Shown: one piece after another, positions 44,521 to 52,501 of the stretch
Numbering within the stretch: the stretch's first letter is position 1
How the letters are laid out: each line of letters begins with the position of its first letter
Assembly: GCF_951230135.1 (NCBI RefSeq)
Contig: NZ_CATNVC010000008.1
Location: 46,210 to 110,209 of the forward strand
Length of the DNA stretch: 64,000 nt
Source: Butyricicoccus sp. Marseille-Q5471
GTDB lineage: Bacteria; Bacillota; Clostridia; Oscillospirales; Butyricicoccaceae
Direction of reading: 5' to 3'
Notes under the pieces: generated by a model
Told to the model about the DNA's origin: nothing
Databases searched by the model: none
What the model saw: only the letters and a program-made list of their open reading frames with translations
Position numbers and translations under genes: made by a program

Positions 44521-45816
44521 TTACTTAATGATTTTCTTTGCCTCCATGTAGTAGCGCTTTTCGTGCGCTTCGCCCATAGAGAAGGTTTTGCGGGGAAGTA
44601 CGCCGTCAAAAATAACGCCGCGGAACAAATCCTTTTTCTCGATATCCGGCAGGAAAAATCCCATATTGCCCGGCTGTGTTCCAAGGCTTTCCACCACATC
44701 TGCACCATGAATATAGTCAATCTTGACCTCGGAATGCTGTTCCAGATAATGGTCCAGAAAAGCTTGCAGTGTTCCGAGCGGGATTGCCCACTTGGGACTA
44801 TTAACGCTCAGCACACCTCTGGATGTTTGCGTGCAATAGGGGAATGCATGCGCGCCGCCTTCGGAAAGAGAAGCTTCGCATCCATTATCCTTGAAAAAGG
44901 CGATGGCTGAAGTCAGCAAATCGTCTGCGTCCACATGAAACATTACACGATGAATCGGCTCAATAATCAAGCTTTCATCATGGATGTTGACCACCTCAAC
45001 CAGTGCATAGCGCGCCGGGTGATCGGCCATTTCGGCTTCTGACAGATCTTGCTTAATTTCTTCCCAATAAGCCTTGGCCGTTGCCATCGAGTGGTTGCCA
45101 TCACCGACTGCATATGGCAAAAGCGCCTGCTCATCGGTGCAGCCATATTTCTTGTTGAAGGTAGAGCGATCGCACAGTGCTTCCAGCTTGCCCTCGATTG
45201 CATCGGTTTCGGCACCCTGCGGGATGAACCATCCGTTGATGTGACCACCGCCCTGCATTAAGTCGGTGTCATACAGCTTAGAAAACGAATCGGTTTTGTC
45301 AAACAGCGGTTCGATGACGGTGCGGTCGGGGTCGTCAATCAGAATCATAATATGGGGCAGTTCCAGAGAAGCGCCTTGACGCACCTTGAGGCGAGGTGGA
45401 ATACGCTCAATGACTGTTTTTTCCGTAGGGCGAATCGGCGACTGAGAGCCGGGCTTATATTCATAAGCTTCCAGGTCGACCGACAGTACAAGGCCACGCC
45501 GCGGGCACGACCCGCCTGAAAAACGCTCAGTCAGTACAAAACCGGCAGGCAGTTGAGTCAGTGTGCCGCTCGCCAGATAGTGCTGCATGGTCTGATGAAT
45601 CTGCGCAGTGCGCGTTTCTACATCGCTGTCCTCGAGATAAACTTCAGGCAGGGTCAAACGCAGGGTAGACGGAGCGCTGCCGACGATACGATCGGATTCG
45701 GCCCAGTATTCCGGCTGCGAGGTATATTGATCGCAGGCGATTACAGCCCATTTTGAAAGGTCGGTGCCCGCTTGGGGCATCATAATTTCTGGTACATGTG
45801 TGCAACGGTTTGCCAT
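44521..45816 (-). CDS. DUF1015 family protein
   Basis: A 431-residue cytoplasmic protein of the DUF1015 family, whose function is not established. Typical stretches are WAVIACDQYTSQPEYW near the N-terminus, ERFSGGSCPRRGLVLSVDLEAYEY, LLPYAVGDGNHSMATAKAYWEE in the middle and ALVEVVNIHDE. The GDGNHS histidine segment suggests a hydrolase or phosphotransfer site. It stands alone with AAGGAGG ten bases before the ATG. Confidence 0.82.
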   Translation of the reverse strand: MANRCTHVPEIMMPQAGTDLSKWAVIACDQYTSQPEYWAESDRIVGSAPSTLRLTLPEVYLEDSDVETRTAQIHQTMQHYLASGTLTQLPAGFVLTERFSGGSCPRRGLVLSVDLEAYEYKPGSQSPIRPTEKTVIERIPPRLKVRQGASLELPHIMILIDDPDRTVIEPLFDKTDSFSKLYDTDLMQGGGHINGWFIPQGAETDAIEGKLEALCDRSTFNKKYGCTDEQALLPYAVGDGNHSMATAKAYWEEIKQDLSEAEMADHPARYALVEVVNIHDESLIIEPIHRVMFHVDADDLLTSAIAFFKDNGCEASLSEGGAHAFPYCTQTSRGVLSVNSPKWAIPLGTLQAFLDHYLEQHSEVKIDYIHGADVVESLGTQPGNMGFFLPDIEKKDLFRGVIFDGVLPRKTFSMGEAHEKRYYMEAKKIIK

Positions 45817-45910
45817 CGTTGTCGTTCCTCCTTGCGGTTGTTGGATTGGGATTATTATAACAGAATTTTAGCGAAGCAGCACGGAAAATTTTAAATTTCC
45901 GTAACATTTT

Positions 45911-45960
45911 TTGAAAACGTTTGCCGCTGCTTGACATAGTGCATCAAGATAGCGTACACT
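45911..45960 (+). promoter_or_regulatory. CcpA site (cre) and promoter of ptsI
   Basis: TTGAAAACGTTTGCC (45911-45925) matches the cre consensus closely and lies just upstream of TTGACA (45931-45936). TACACT (45955-45960) follows after an 18-base spacer. A cre upstream of the -35 usually means activation by CcpA. Confidence 0.6.
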
Positions 45961-46008
45961 ATTCTTAAGCTTTTAGTAAAGAATTACAAGTGGCGGGAGG
46001 ATAAAAAG

Positions 46009-47721
46009 ATGATTCGTATCAAGGCGCTCGGCGTTTCGGAAGGATTGGCGCATGCAAAAGCGCTGGTCATTCGTGAAGTCGATCTGACAGTCATCAAAGA
46101 GAGCATTACCGACGTTGTGGCAGAACAAAAGCGCATAACAGATGCCGTGGAAGCTGCAAAAAAACAAATTGAATCGCTTCGTGACCAAACTGCAAAAACA
46201 ATTGGTGAGGCAGAGGCGGAAATCTTTAACGCGCATCTGCTGATGTTGGAAGACCCTGATTTTGTCGAAGGTATGACCGGACTGATTGCGGACGAGAAAA
46301 TCAGTGCGGAATACGCATGTTTCTGCAACTGTGAAAATTTTCAACAAATGTTCCGTTCAATGGATGACGAATACATGCAGGCGCGTGCTGCCGACATTGG
46401 AGATATTTCGCAACGCGTATTAAAGGTGCTCAAGGGCGTTGCTGACAATCAGATTGATGCGATCAACGAACCCTGCATCATTGTGGCCAATGACCTTTCG
46501 CCGTCAGATACGGCTAAAATCGGCACAAAGCCGGTGGTCGGGTTTATTACGCGCGTTGGCGGGCGAACCAGCCATTCGGCGATTATGGCGCGATCAATGG
46601 GCATTCCGGCAGTGGCTGGCATGGGCGACAAGGCAGATGATATTGCTGACGGCATCGAACTTCTGCTGGACGGCGGTTCGGGTGAAATTATCGTGCTGCC
46701 TGACGCAGAGACGTTAACGGTGTTTGAAGGTAAGAAGAAGGCCGCGGATGAGCGCAAGCACATGCTGGCAGCCTATAAAGAAAAAGAGGGGGCTACCGCA
46801 GACGGGCATCGTATCATTATAGAAGGCAATATCGGCACGCCGGACGACGCGGTGCGTGTTGCCGAACTGGGCGGCGAGGGCGTTGGCCTGTTCCGTTCGG
46901 AGTTTCTTTTTATGGATCGAAATGATTTGCCCAGTGAAGAAGAACAGTTTGAGGCATATAAGAAAGCTTGTCAGGCAATGGCGGGCAAGCCGGTCATTAT
47001 TCGTACCTTGGACATCGGTGGCGATAAGGAAGTGCCGGCACTGGGACTTGAGAAAGAGCAGAATCCGTTTCTTGGCTATCGTGCCATCCGTATTTGCTTG
47101 AGCCAAACCGACCTGTTTCTCACGCAGCTGCGTGCGCTGCTGCGTGCGGCTCGATTTGGTGATTTGCGCATTATGTTCCCGATGATTTCGTCGGTTGAAG
47201 AGATTCGCAACGCAAAGCATGTGCTGCAGCAGGCAAAGGATTTACTGCGGGTAGAAGGCGTAGATTTTGAGCCAAATGTAAAGGTCGGTATTATGGTCGA
47301 AATTCCGGTTGCAGCCGTCATGGCGGACGTGCTGGCCAAGGAAGTTGATTTCTTCTCAATCGGCACCAACGATCTCATTCAGTATTCCTGTGCGGTGGAT
47401 CGAATCAATGAAAAAATTTCGTATCTATATCGTCCTCTGCATCCGGGTGTGCTGCGGCTTATCAAAATGACAGCGCAGGCCGGTAATGCAGCCGGCATAG
47501 AGGTTGGCGTTTGCGGTGAGATGGCAGGTACGAGGGGATTTGCGCCTATTCTCTGCGGTTTAGGTATTACAAATCTGTCTATGTCGGCGGCGGCCATGCT
47601 CGCCGCAAAAGCGGATTTGGCGGCTGTTACCTTTGAACAGTGCAAGCAACTGGCTGACAAGCTGTTGGAAGCACCGAATGCGACCGAAGCAGAAGAAATT
47701 TTCTCTGCTTGGATGGATTAA
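46009..47721 (+). CDS. ptsI: PTS enzyme I (phosphoenolpyruvate-protein phosphotransferase)
   Basis: Passes phosphate from PEP to HPr, the entry to PTS sugar uptake and CcpA signalling. The 570-residue protein has the HPr-binding helices, the active histidine in GGRTSHSAIMARSMG, the barrel with GVGLFRSEFLF, LDIGGDKEVPALGLEKEQNPFLGYRAIR (substrate loop; key GGDKE and NPFLGYR) and the C-terminal catalytic cysteine in GVCGEMAG. ptsH is not adjacent, so ptsI is monocistronic between its promoter and a terminator. Confidence 0.96.
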   Translation: MIRIKALGVSEGLAHAKALVIREVDLTVIKESITDVVAEQKRITDAVEAAKKQIESLRDQTAKTIGEAEAEIFNAHLLMLEDPDFVEGMTGLIADEKISAEYACFCNCENFQQMFRSMDDEYMQARAADIGDISQRVLKVLKGVADNQIDAINEPCIIVANDLSPSDTAKIGTKPVVGFITRVGGRTSHSAIMARSMGIPAVAGMGDKADDIADGIELLLDGGSGEIIVLPDAETLTVFEGKKKAADERKHMLAAYKEKEGATADGHRIIIEGNIGTPDDAVRVAELGGEGVGLFRSEFLFMDRNDLPSEEEQFEAYKKACQAMAGKPVIIRTLDIGGDKEVPALGLEKEQNPFLGYRAIRICLSQTDLFLTQLRALLRAARFGDLRIMFPMISSVEEIRNAKHVLQQAKDLLRVEGVDFEPNVKVGIMVEIPVAAVMADVLAKEVDFFSIGTNDLIQYSCAVDRINEKISYLYRPLHPGVLRLIKMTAQAGNAAGIEVGVCGEMAGTRGFAPILCGLGITNLSMSAAAMLAAKADLAAVTFEQCKQLADKLLEAPNATEAEEIFSAWMD

Positions 47722-47730
47722 TATCAATAC

Positions 47731-47767
47731 AAAACAGGCAGTTTCTATGTAGAAGCTGCCTGTTTTT
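47731..47767 (+). terminator. Terminator after ptsI
   Basis: Stem AAAACAGGCAG / CTGCCTGTTTT with further inner pairs, then T5. Confidence 0.85.
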
Positions 47768-47913
47768 CTTGAAAAATGAAATCAAATCTTGAATCAAACA
47801 TTTTGCTCAGCATTTGCCATAGTACACAGAATGTACAAGTTATATACGGCGCTTTTCCGCACAAGATACTATCAGCAAAACCCAAACAACCAATTGAAAA
47901 GGAGAGAAAAACA

Positions 47914-48129
47914 ATGACTTCTACGAACAATGGTTCCAATCAGGGTATGGTACCCGAAGCTCGCGCCGCTATGGATCGCTTCAAGATGGAGGCTGCTGCC
48001 GAAGTTGGCGTAAACCTGAAGCAGGGTTACAACGGCGATCTGACTTCTCGTCAGGCAGGTTCGATCGGTGGTCAGATGGTTAAGAAAATGATTGAATCCT
48101 ATGAGCAGAAGCTGGCTGGTCAGGGCTAA
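47914..48129 (+). CDS. Small acid-soluble spore protein, alpha/beta type
   Basis: A 71-residue DNA-coating protein made in the forespore. The core is diagnostic: PEARAAMDRFKMEAAAEVGV with the GPR protease site region, then GYNGDLTSRQAGSIGGQMVKKMI (key GYNGDLTS and GSIGGQMVK). Its transcription is normally driven by SigG. GATACTA (47865-47871) upstream resembles the CATNHTA -10 of that class, with a poor -35. The ATG at 47914 follows AAAAGGAGAG. A perfect 18-base-pair terminator follows. Confidence 0.95.
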   Translation: MTSTNNGSNQGMVPEARAAMDRFKMEAAAEVGVNLKQGYNGDLTSRQAGSIGGQMVKKMIESYEQKLAGQG

Positions 48130-48140
48130 TTAACCCATAA

Positions 48141-48186
48141 AAAAGCGCTGTTTTCGTGTAAATAATCACGAAAACAGCGCTTTTCC
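48141..48186 (+). terminator. Terminator after the SASP gene
   Basis: Perfect 18-base-pair stem AAAAGCGCTGTTTTCGTG and complement around an eight-base loop. Confidence 0.85.
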
Positions 48187-48291
48187 TATGTCTTAAAAAC
48201 GCTCCTATCGTGCACATCAAGATAGATGGGTAAATTACATGTTTTGCAAAGCGTCGGTAAAAATCATGGTCTTCAAAAAAACATTTTGCAC

Positions 48292-48320
48292 TTGAATTCA
48301 TACTGAATCTATGGTATAAC
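48292..48320 (+). promoter_or_regulatory. Promoter of the Rrf2 regulator gene
   Basis: TTGAAT (48292-48297) and TATAAC (48315-48320), spacer 17, 19 bases before the start codon. Confidence 0.6.
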
Positions 48321-48339
48321 AGAAGAAAGGAGTTTGAAC

Positions 48340-48768
48340 ATGAAAATTTCAACAAAAGGAAGATATGCTCTGCGCCTTATGATTGATTTGGCACAGCAAG
48401 ATGTCGGTATTTATGTGCCGCTGCGGGATATTTCCAAGCGTCAGGAAATTTCAGCGAAGTATTTGGAACAGATTGTCGTTCAACTCTCGCGTGCGGGTTT
48501 CGTTCGCTCTACAAGGGGTGCACAGGGCGGATATCAACTTGCAAAGACACCCAATGAATATACGGTGGGCGATATTTTACGTATCACCGAAGGATCGCTT
48601 GCGCCAGTTGCCTGCCTTGAAAATGACCCTATTGAGTGTGATCGCGCAGGGGAATGCATTACACTCGATTTTTGGAGAGGCCTGTTTGATGTCATCAACG
48701 CTTATGTGGATGCCACTACATTGGAAGACCTCATTAATCGCGGCAAAGTGCTGGATTTTTCAATTTGA
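48340..48768 (+). CDS. Rrf2-family regulator, IscR-like
   Basis: A 142-residue regulator with the winged helix-turn-helix MKISTKGRYALRLMIDLA, EISAKYLEQIVVQLSRAGFV, RGAQGGYQLAK. Three cysteines in VACLENDPIECDRAGECI match the spacing used by IscR-type proteins to hold a [2Fe-2S] cluster, so it probably senses iron-sulfur status. The usual neighbours (cysteine desulfurase, iscU) are absent; the gene is alone between its promoter and a terminator. ATG at 48340 with GAAAGGAG upstream. Confidence 0.88.
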   Translation: MKISTKGRYALRLMIDLAQQDVGIYVPLRDISKRQEISAKYLEQIVVQLSRAGFVRSTRGAQGGYQLAKTPNEYTVGDILRITEGSLAPVACLENDPIECDRAGECITLDFWRGLFDVINAYVDATTLEDLINRGKVLDFSI

Positions 48769-48777
48769 GCAATAAAA

Positions 48778-48808
48778 ACGGACGATACATGTATCGTCCG
48801 TTTTTTTT
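48778..48808. terminator. Bidirectional terminator
   Basis: Perfect stem ACGGACGATAC / GTATCGTCCGT (48778-48801) flanked by A4 and T8, between converging genes. Confidence 0.85.
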
Positions 48809-48816
48809 ATGCCTGT

Positions 48817-50247
48817 TTATGCTCGATGGAGCACTCTTTTCGCGCCGCGCAGCAGTTCTTTGCAGTTAATCAAAAAGACCAAGCAGAAGAGCAGCAGCTG
48901 CCAAATCAGCCAGAATGGCGGTTCAAGCAGCATGAGCGCCGCCTGAAGCGAAGTAAGGGCTACGGTGATTACCAGACGCGGCAGCTTCCAACGCACCGGC
49001 ATGAAGCGGCGGCTGTCTAATGCGCGATAAAGGAAGAGGAAGAAATAACTGATGAGCGTAGCAAGTGCTGCGCCGTTACCACCCATGTTGAGTAAATTGG
49101 GATGGATGAAAATGTAGTTGAGCGTCAAGTTGAGTACGGCTGAAAACGCTGTGCTCATGAAGGAAGGGAAGGTGCGCTTTTCAAGCATATAAACGCTGTT
49201 TTGAAAGCTAGATAGACAGGAAAATCCCGCACCGAGAGCAAGCAGGGGAATGAAGGTCCATCCGATATAATAATCTGGTGCTGCAATCAGTTTCATCGCA
49301 AGTTTGGAGCACATCACGCCACCGGATACGACAATGAACACGATGGAGGCGTAAGCGTTGCCTACATTTGAGAAAAAATGCACCTGTTCCTTATGGCTAT
49401 TGTCATTGATACTTGAGATTTGCCATGCATCCACAAAAATGGAAGCCACCAGACTAATCAATGTAGGTATTTTGTAAGAAACAGAATAAATACCGCTTTC
49501 TGCCGTATCACGAAACCGGGCCAGAAACATCTGATCGGAAAAACCGATGACAAATACAAGAATGGCTGCCGGAACAAGCGGCAGTGCATATTGCAGCATG
49601 CTTCTCCAAAGGTGTGTGTTGAGTTTGCGAAAGCTGAAAAATCTCCAGAGTTTTGCAATTAAGATTAAGCAAACAGAAGACAGTGCATCGGCGCAAATGA
49701 CCGAAAAAACATAGCCAAAGATGCTCCATTCAAATACAGCAAGAAACAAAATGTTGAAAAGAATGGTCATCATCGTGCGGAAGATGCCATCAATTGCATA
49801 CAGTTTGACCATGCCCTTGGCGCGAATGAATTGGCTACAAACATTTTGCAGGCAGGAAGTCAGGACATACAAGTAAATCAAATAGGCATAGGGCATCAGC
49901 GAATGTGCGCCGCCTGACGAAGTCTTGTATTGGACGAGGTTGAGAATCGGCGAGAACGGCAGCGAAATTAAAAAGCCGCAAAGCACCGTCACAATGCCGA
50001 TGGAGAATACTTCATCCTTGCGATGCGCTTTTTCCAATCCATACCGAATGACCGCCTGACCAATGGAGACAGATACAATAGGATAAAGAATGTTGGTCGT
50101 TTTCATGATAAGGTCGGCAACGCCCATTTCATCCGGCGCAAGTATGCCGGTGTAAAACCGCATCATGAAAAATACGAGCAGTTTGGAACTGAACGTACCG
50201 ATTGCAAAGATAAAGGTGTTGTTCAACAGACGCTTGTACTGGTTCAT
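48817..50247 (-). CDS. Polysaccharide flippase (MATE/MVF superfamily, Wzx-like)
   Basis: A 476-residue protein with about fourteen membrane segments. The N-terminus NNTFIFAIGTFSSKLLVFFMMRFYTG and internal VGVADLI-type DEMGVADLI are typical of lipid-linked oligosaccharide flippases. The specific glycan is unknown. It lies with a PAP2 lipid phosphatase, which could recycle the carrier. I start at the ATG at 50247 with AAAGGAG upstream; the longer frame begins inside the PAP2 gene. Confidence 0.85.
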   Translation of the reverse strand: MNQYKRLLNNTFIFAIGTFSSKLLVFFMMRFYTGILAPDEMGVADLIMKTTNILYPIVSVSIGQAVIRYGLEKAHRKDEVFSIGIVTVLCGFLISLPFSPILNLVQYKTSSGGAHSLMPYAYLIYLYVLTSCLQNVCSQFIRAKGMVKLYAIDGIFRTMMTILFNILFLAVFEWSIFGYVFSVICADALSSVCLILIAKLWRFFSFRKLNTHLWRSMLQYALPLVPAAILVFVIGFSDQMFLARFRDTAESGIYSVSYKIPTLISLVASIFVDAWQISSINDNSHKEQVHFFSNVGNAYASIVFIVVSGGVMCSKLAMKLIAAPDYYIGWTFIPLLALGAGFSCLSSFQNSVYMLEKRTFPSFMSTAFSAVLNLTLNYIFIHPNLLNMGGNGAALATLISYFFLFLYRALDSRRFMPVRWKLPRLVITVALTSLQAALMLLEPPFWLIWQLLLFCLVFLINCKELLRGAKRVLHRA

Positions 50248-50257
50248 GAATACTCCT

Positions 50258-50830
50258 TTACGCGCCCTTGCGCAAACGGATGGTATGGCAGCGGTCAATT
50301 AAGCGGTCGGTGACCCACGCAGCGACAAAGCCGCACAGTGCGCCAATCACCGCACCGCCGAGCACATCGGTCGGATAATGAACACAGGCGTACAGACGGG
50401 AAAAAGCAATCATCGCGGCAGGCAAATAGGCGGCAATGCCCGCCCAGCGCCAATGATAACACAGCGCAGTTGCAGCGGCGAAGGACGATAAGGCGTGCCC
50501 TGACGGGAAGGACCATCGATCCCCCGGATCGACCAAAGCGATTAAGTCATCGTGCGTCACAAAGGGGCGCGGGCGCTGAATCATTTCTTTGAGCCACACG
50601 TTTCCGACGAGCAGGCCCAGTAACAGCGCACAGGAAACAGCAACGCCTGCACGGCGCGTTTTTCGAAAACAGAGCAGCACAATGGCCAGAACAATCCAGA
50701 GGATTCCTTTATCACCAAGCGCGGTAATAAGGGCCCAAAATGAATCCGAAGCGCCGCCTCTCCAAGCACTGGAGATCTGTAACAGGATATCATAGTCAAA
50801 GGTGTGAATAATGTCAAGTAAGACGTCCAT
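50258..50830 (-). CDS. PAP2-family membrane phosphatase
   Basis: A 190-residue protein with about five membrane helices and the three acid-phosphatase motifs: KEMIQRPRP, FPSGHALSSFAA and SRLYACVHYPTDVLGG. It probably dephosphorylates undecaprenyl pyrophosphate or a related lipid outside the membrane. It lies ten bases upstream of the flippase gene. Confidence 0.9.
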   Translation of the reverse strand: MDVLLDIIHTFDYDILLQISSAWRGGASDSFWALITALGDKGILWIVLAIVLLCFRKTRRAGVAVSCALLLGLLVGNVWLKEMIQRPRPFVTHDDLIALVDPGDRWSFPSGHALSSFAAATALCYHWRWAGIAAYLPAAMIAFSRLYACVHYPTDVLGGAVIGALCGFVAAWVTDRLIDRCHTIRLRKGA

Positions 50831-50852
50831 TTGCTGTCAGGTCCTTTCGGAT

Positions 50853-52046
50853 TTATGAGTTTTTACGTTCCTGCATATGATCAAATTGGTTTACCATCAG
50901 TGCAATTGCCTGATCGCCGGTGACATTGGTCGCCGTGCCGAAGCTGTCCTGCGAGAAGTGCAGCGCAATAATAAGCTGCTGCATCGCAGGCGTAAAGCCG
51001 AGCATGGAAGAAATCAGGCCAAGCGCCGCCATCACACCGCCGCCGGGAACGCCGGGTGCGGCTACCATGGTCACGCCGAGCATCATAATATAGGGGGCGA
51101 ACATGGAAAATGACGGAGTCAGACCACTCGCAATCATGATACCCATTGCGCCAAGAACGAGACAAATGGTGTCGCCATTGAGGTTAATGGTCGCGCAAAG
51201 CGGAATGCAGAAATCTGCTACATCCTCTTCCACATCATTGTTGTAGGCGCAGCCAAGCGCAACTGGGATGGTGGAGGCAGAAGACTGTGTGCCAAGCGCA
51301 GTGAAATATGCGGGTGCAACGTTTTTCATACTCTTAAAGTGATTTTTGCGACAAACTGCGCTTGCCAAAGCAAATTGAGACAAGATATACAGCAGCTGCA
51401 ATGCCAGAATAATGACATACAGCGAAGCAAACATTTTGACCGTTGCAAAGATGCGGCCTTCGGCCGCAATGCTGCAGAACAGGCAGGCAATATGCACCGG
51501 AATCAGCGGAATAATGATGCGAGAGAGCACACCGGTAACGATTTTCTGTAAATCACGGCACACACCGAGCAGGGAAGAACCCTTAATATTCGCCATGCCG
51601 ATACCTAACGTAAAGGCGAGAATCAACGCGGTCATCACACCGAACAGTGGCGGAATCTCAATGGAAAAGAACGGTTCAAATGCATTCGCCTCTAATACAT
51701 GGCCCGAGATAGGTTGAATCAGCATTGGCAGTGCAGCCTTGCCGATAAAAAACGCCACGAAACCGGAAATCACGGTTGTCCCATAAGCGAGCAGCAGGGT
51801 GATGCCAAATAGGCGATTGGCCTTTTTGCCCAGTTCCGCTAAACCCACCGTGATGAAGGATACAATAATCAGCGGAATCATAAACGACAGAAAGCTTGAG
51901 AAAAGCGAGGAAAAGGTAGTCAGCAGCCGTACAACGGAAACAAAGCCGACTGATTCTGAAATGCCGAACCACCCGCCGCACAGTCCAAGCAGCGTTCCGA
52001 ACACAATGCCGGTGATTAATCTTGCTAATAAACCGAAATGTTTCAA
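50853..52046 (-). CDS. Dicarboxylate/amino acid:cation symporter (DAACS family)
   Basis: Sodium- or proton-coupled importer of dicarboxylates, glutamate or serine. The 397-residue protein has about eight helices and family features: FMIPLIIVSFITVGLAELG, ALGTQSSASTIPVALGCA (the serine-rich loop), INLNGDTICL, and PGVPGGGVMAALGL, with NVTGDQAIALMVNQFD at the end. The longer frame starts at a TTG that contains the ribosome site; the TTG at 52046, nine bases after AAAGGAGAG, is the better start. Confidence 0.88.
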   Translation of the reverse strand: MKHFGLLARLITGIVFGTLLGLCGGWFGISESVGFVSVVRLLTTFSSLFSSFLSFMIPLIIVSFITVGLAELGKKANRLFGITLLLAYGTTVISGFVAFFIGKAALPMLIQPISGHVLEANAFEPFFSIEIPPLFGVMTALILAFTLGIGMANIKGSSLLGVCRDLQKIVTGVLSRIIIPLIPVHIACLFCSIAAEGRIFATVKMFASLYVIILALQLLYILSQFALASAVCRKNHFKSMKNVAPAYFTALGTQSSASTIPVALGCAYNNDVEEDVADFCIPLCATINLNGDTICLVLGAMGIMIASGLTPSFSMFAPYIMMLGVTMVAAPGVPGGGVMAALGLISSMLGFTPAMQQLIIALHFSQDSFGTATNVTGDQAIALMVNQFDHMQERKNS

Positions 52047-52153
52047 ATTTACATACTCTCCTTTATACAATCAGCCTAACCACTATACCAGAAAATTCGC
52101 TCTATTTCAAGGTTATGGATAGGGAAAACAAACGGAAAAATTGCAAAAAGGAC

Positions 52154-52182
52154 TTGACAAGTCGGCTGGCAAAGGATAATAT
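52154..52182 (+). promoter_or_regulatory. Promoter of the leu T-box operon
   Basis: TTGACA (52154-52159) and TAATAT (52177-52182), spacer 17. The 107 bases before it contain nothing else that I can identify. Confidence 0.75.
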
Positions 52183-52194
52183 AGGTACATATTA

Positions 52195-52457
52195 CAAAGT
52201 GATGAATGGGTAAAGTAATTGCCGGATGTCCGCAGAGAGCTGTCGGTTGGTGTAAGACAGTGGCAAAACGTGATGAAACTCGCCCAGGAGCTGTCTGCTG
52301 AAGGTGGAAACACTGGTAAGTATGATCGGATGCCCTCCGTTACAGGGGAGACGCATTGTTTGATGCGCACGAGTGGCCGGCTTTCCGGCAACAAGAGTGG
52401 TACCGCGGAGCTTTCGCTTCGTCTCTTACTTTCGGGTTAAGGGACGGAGCTTTTTTT
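52195..52457 (+). promoter_or_regulatory. T-box leader of leuACDB, probable leucine specifier
   Basis: Same architecture as the ilv leader: AGAGAG (52234-52239), GGTTGGTG (52245-52252), T-box core AGTGGTACCGCGG (52396-52408), terminator stem 52416-52428 / 52438-52450 with T7. The triplet after GAAA in the specifier loop is CTC (52279-52281), a leucine codon, matching the isopropylmalate pathway downstream. Confidence 0.9.
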
Positions 52458-52501
52458 GTCCCTAAAAACACATGGTAACATCAGAAAGAGAGGACAAAAC
52501 T

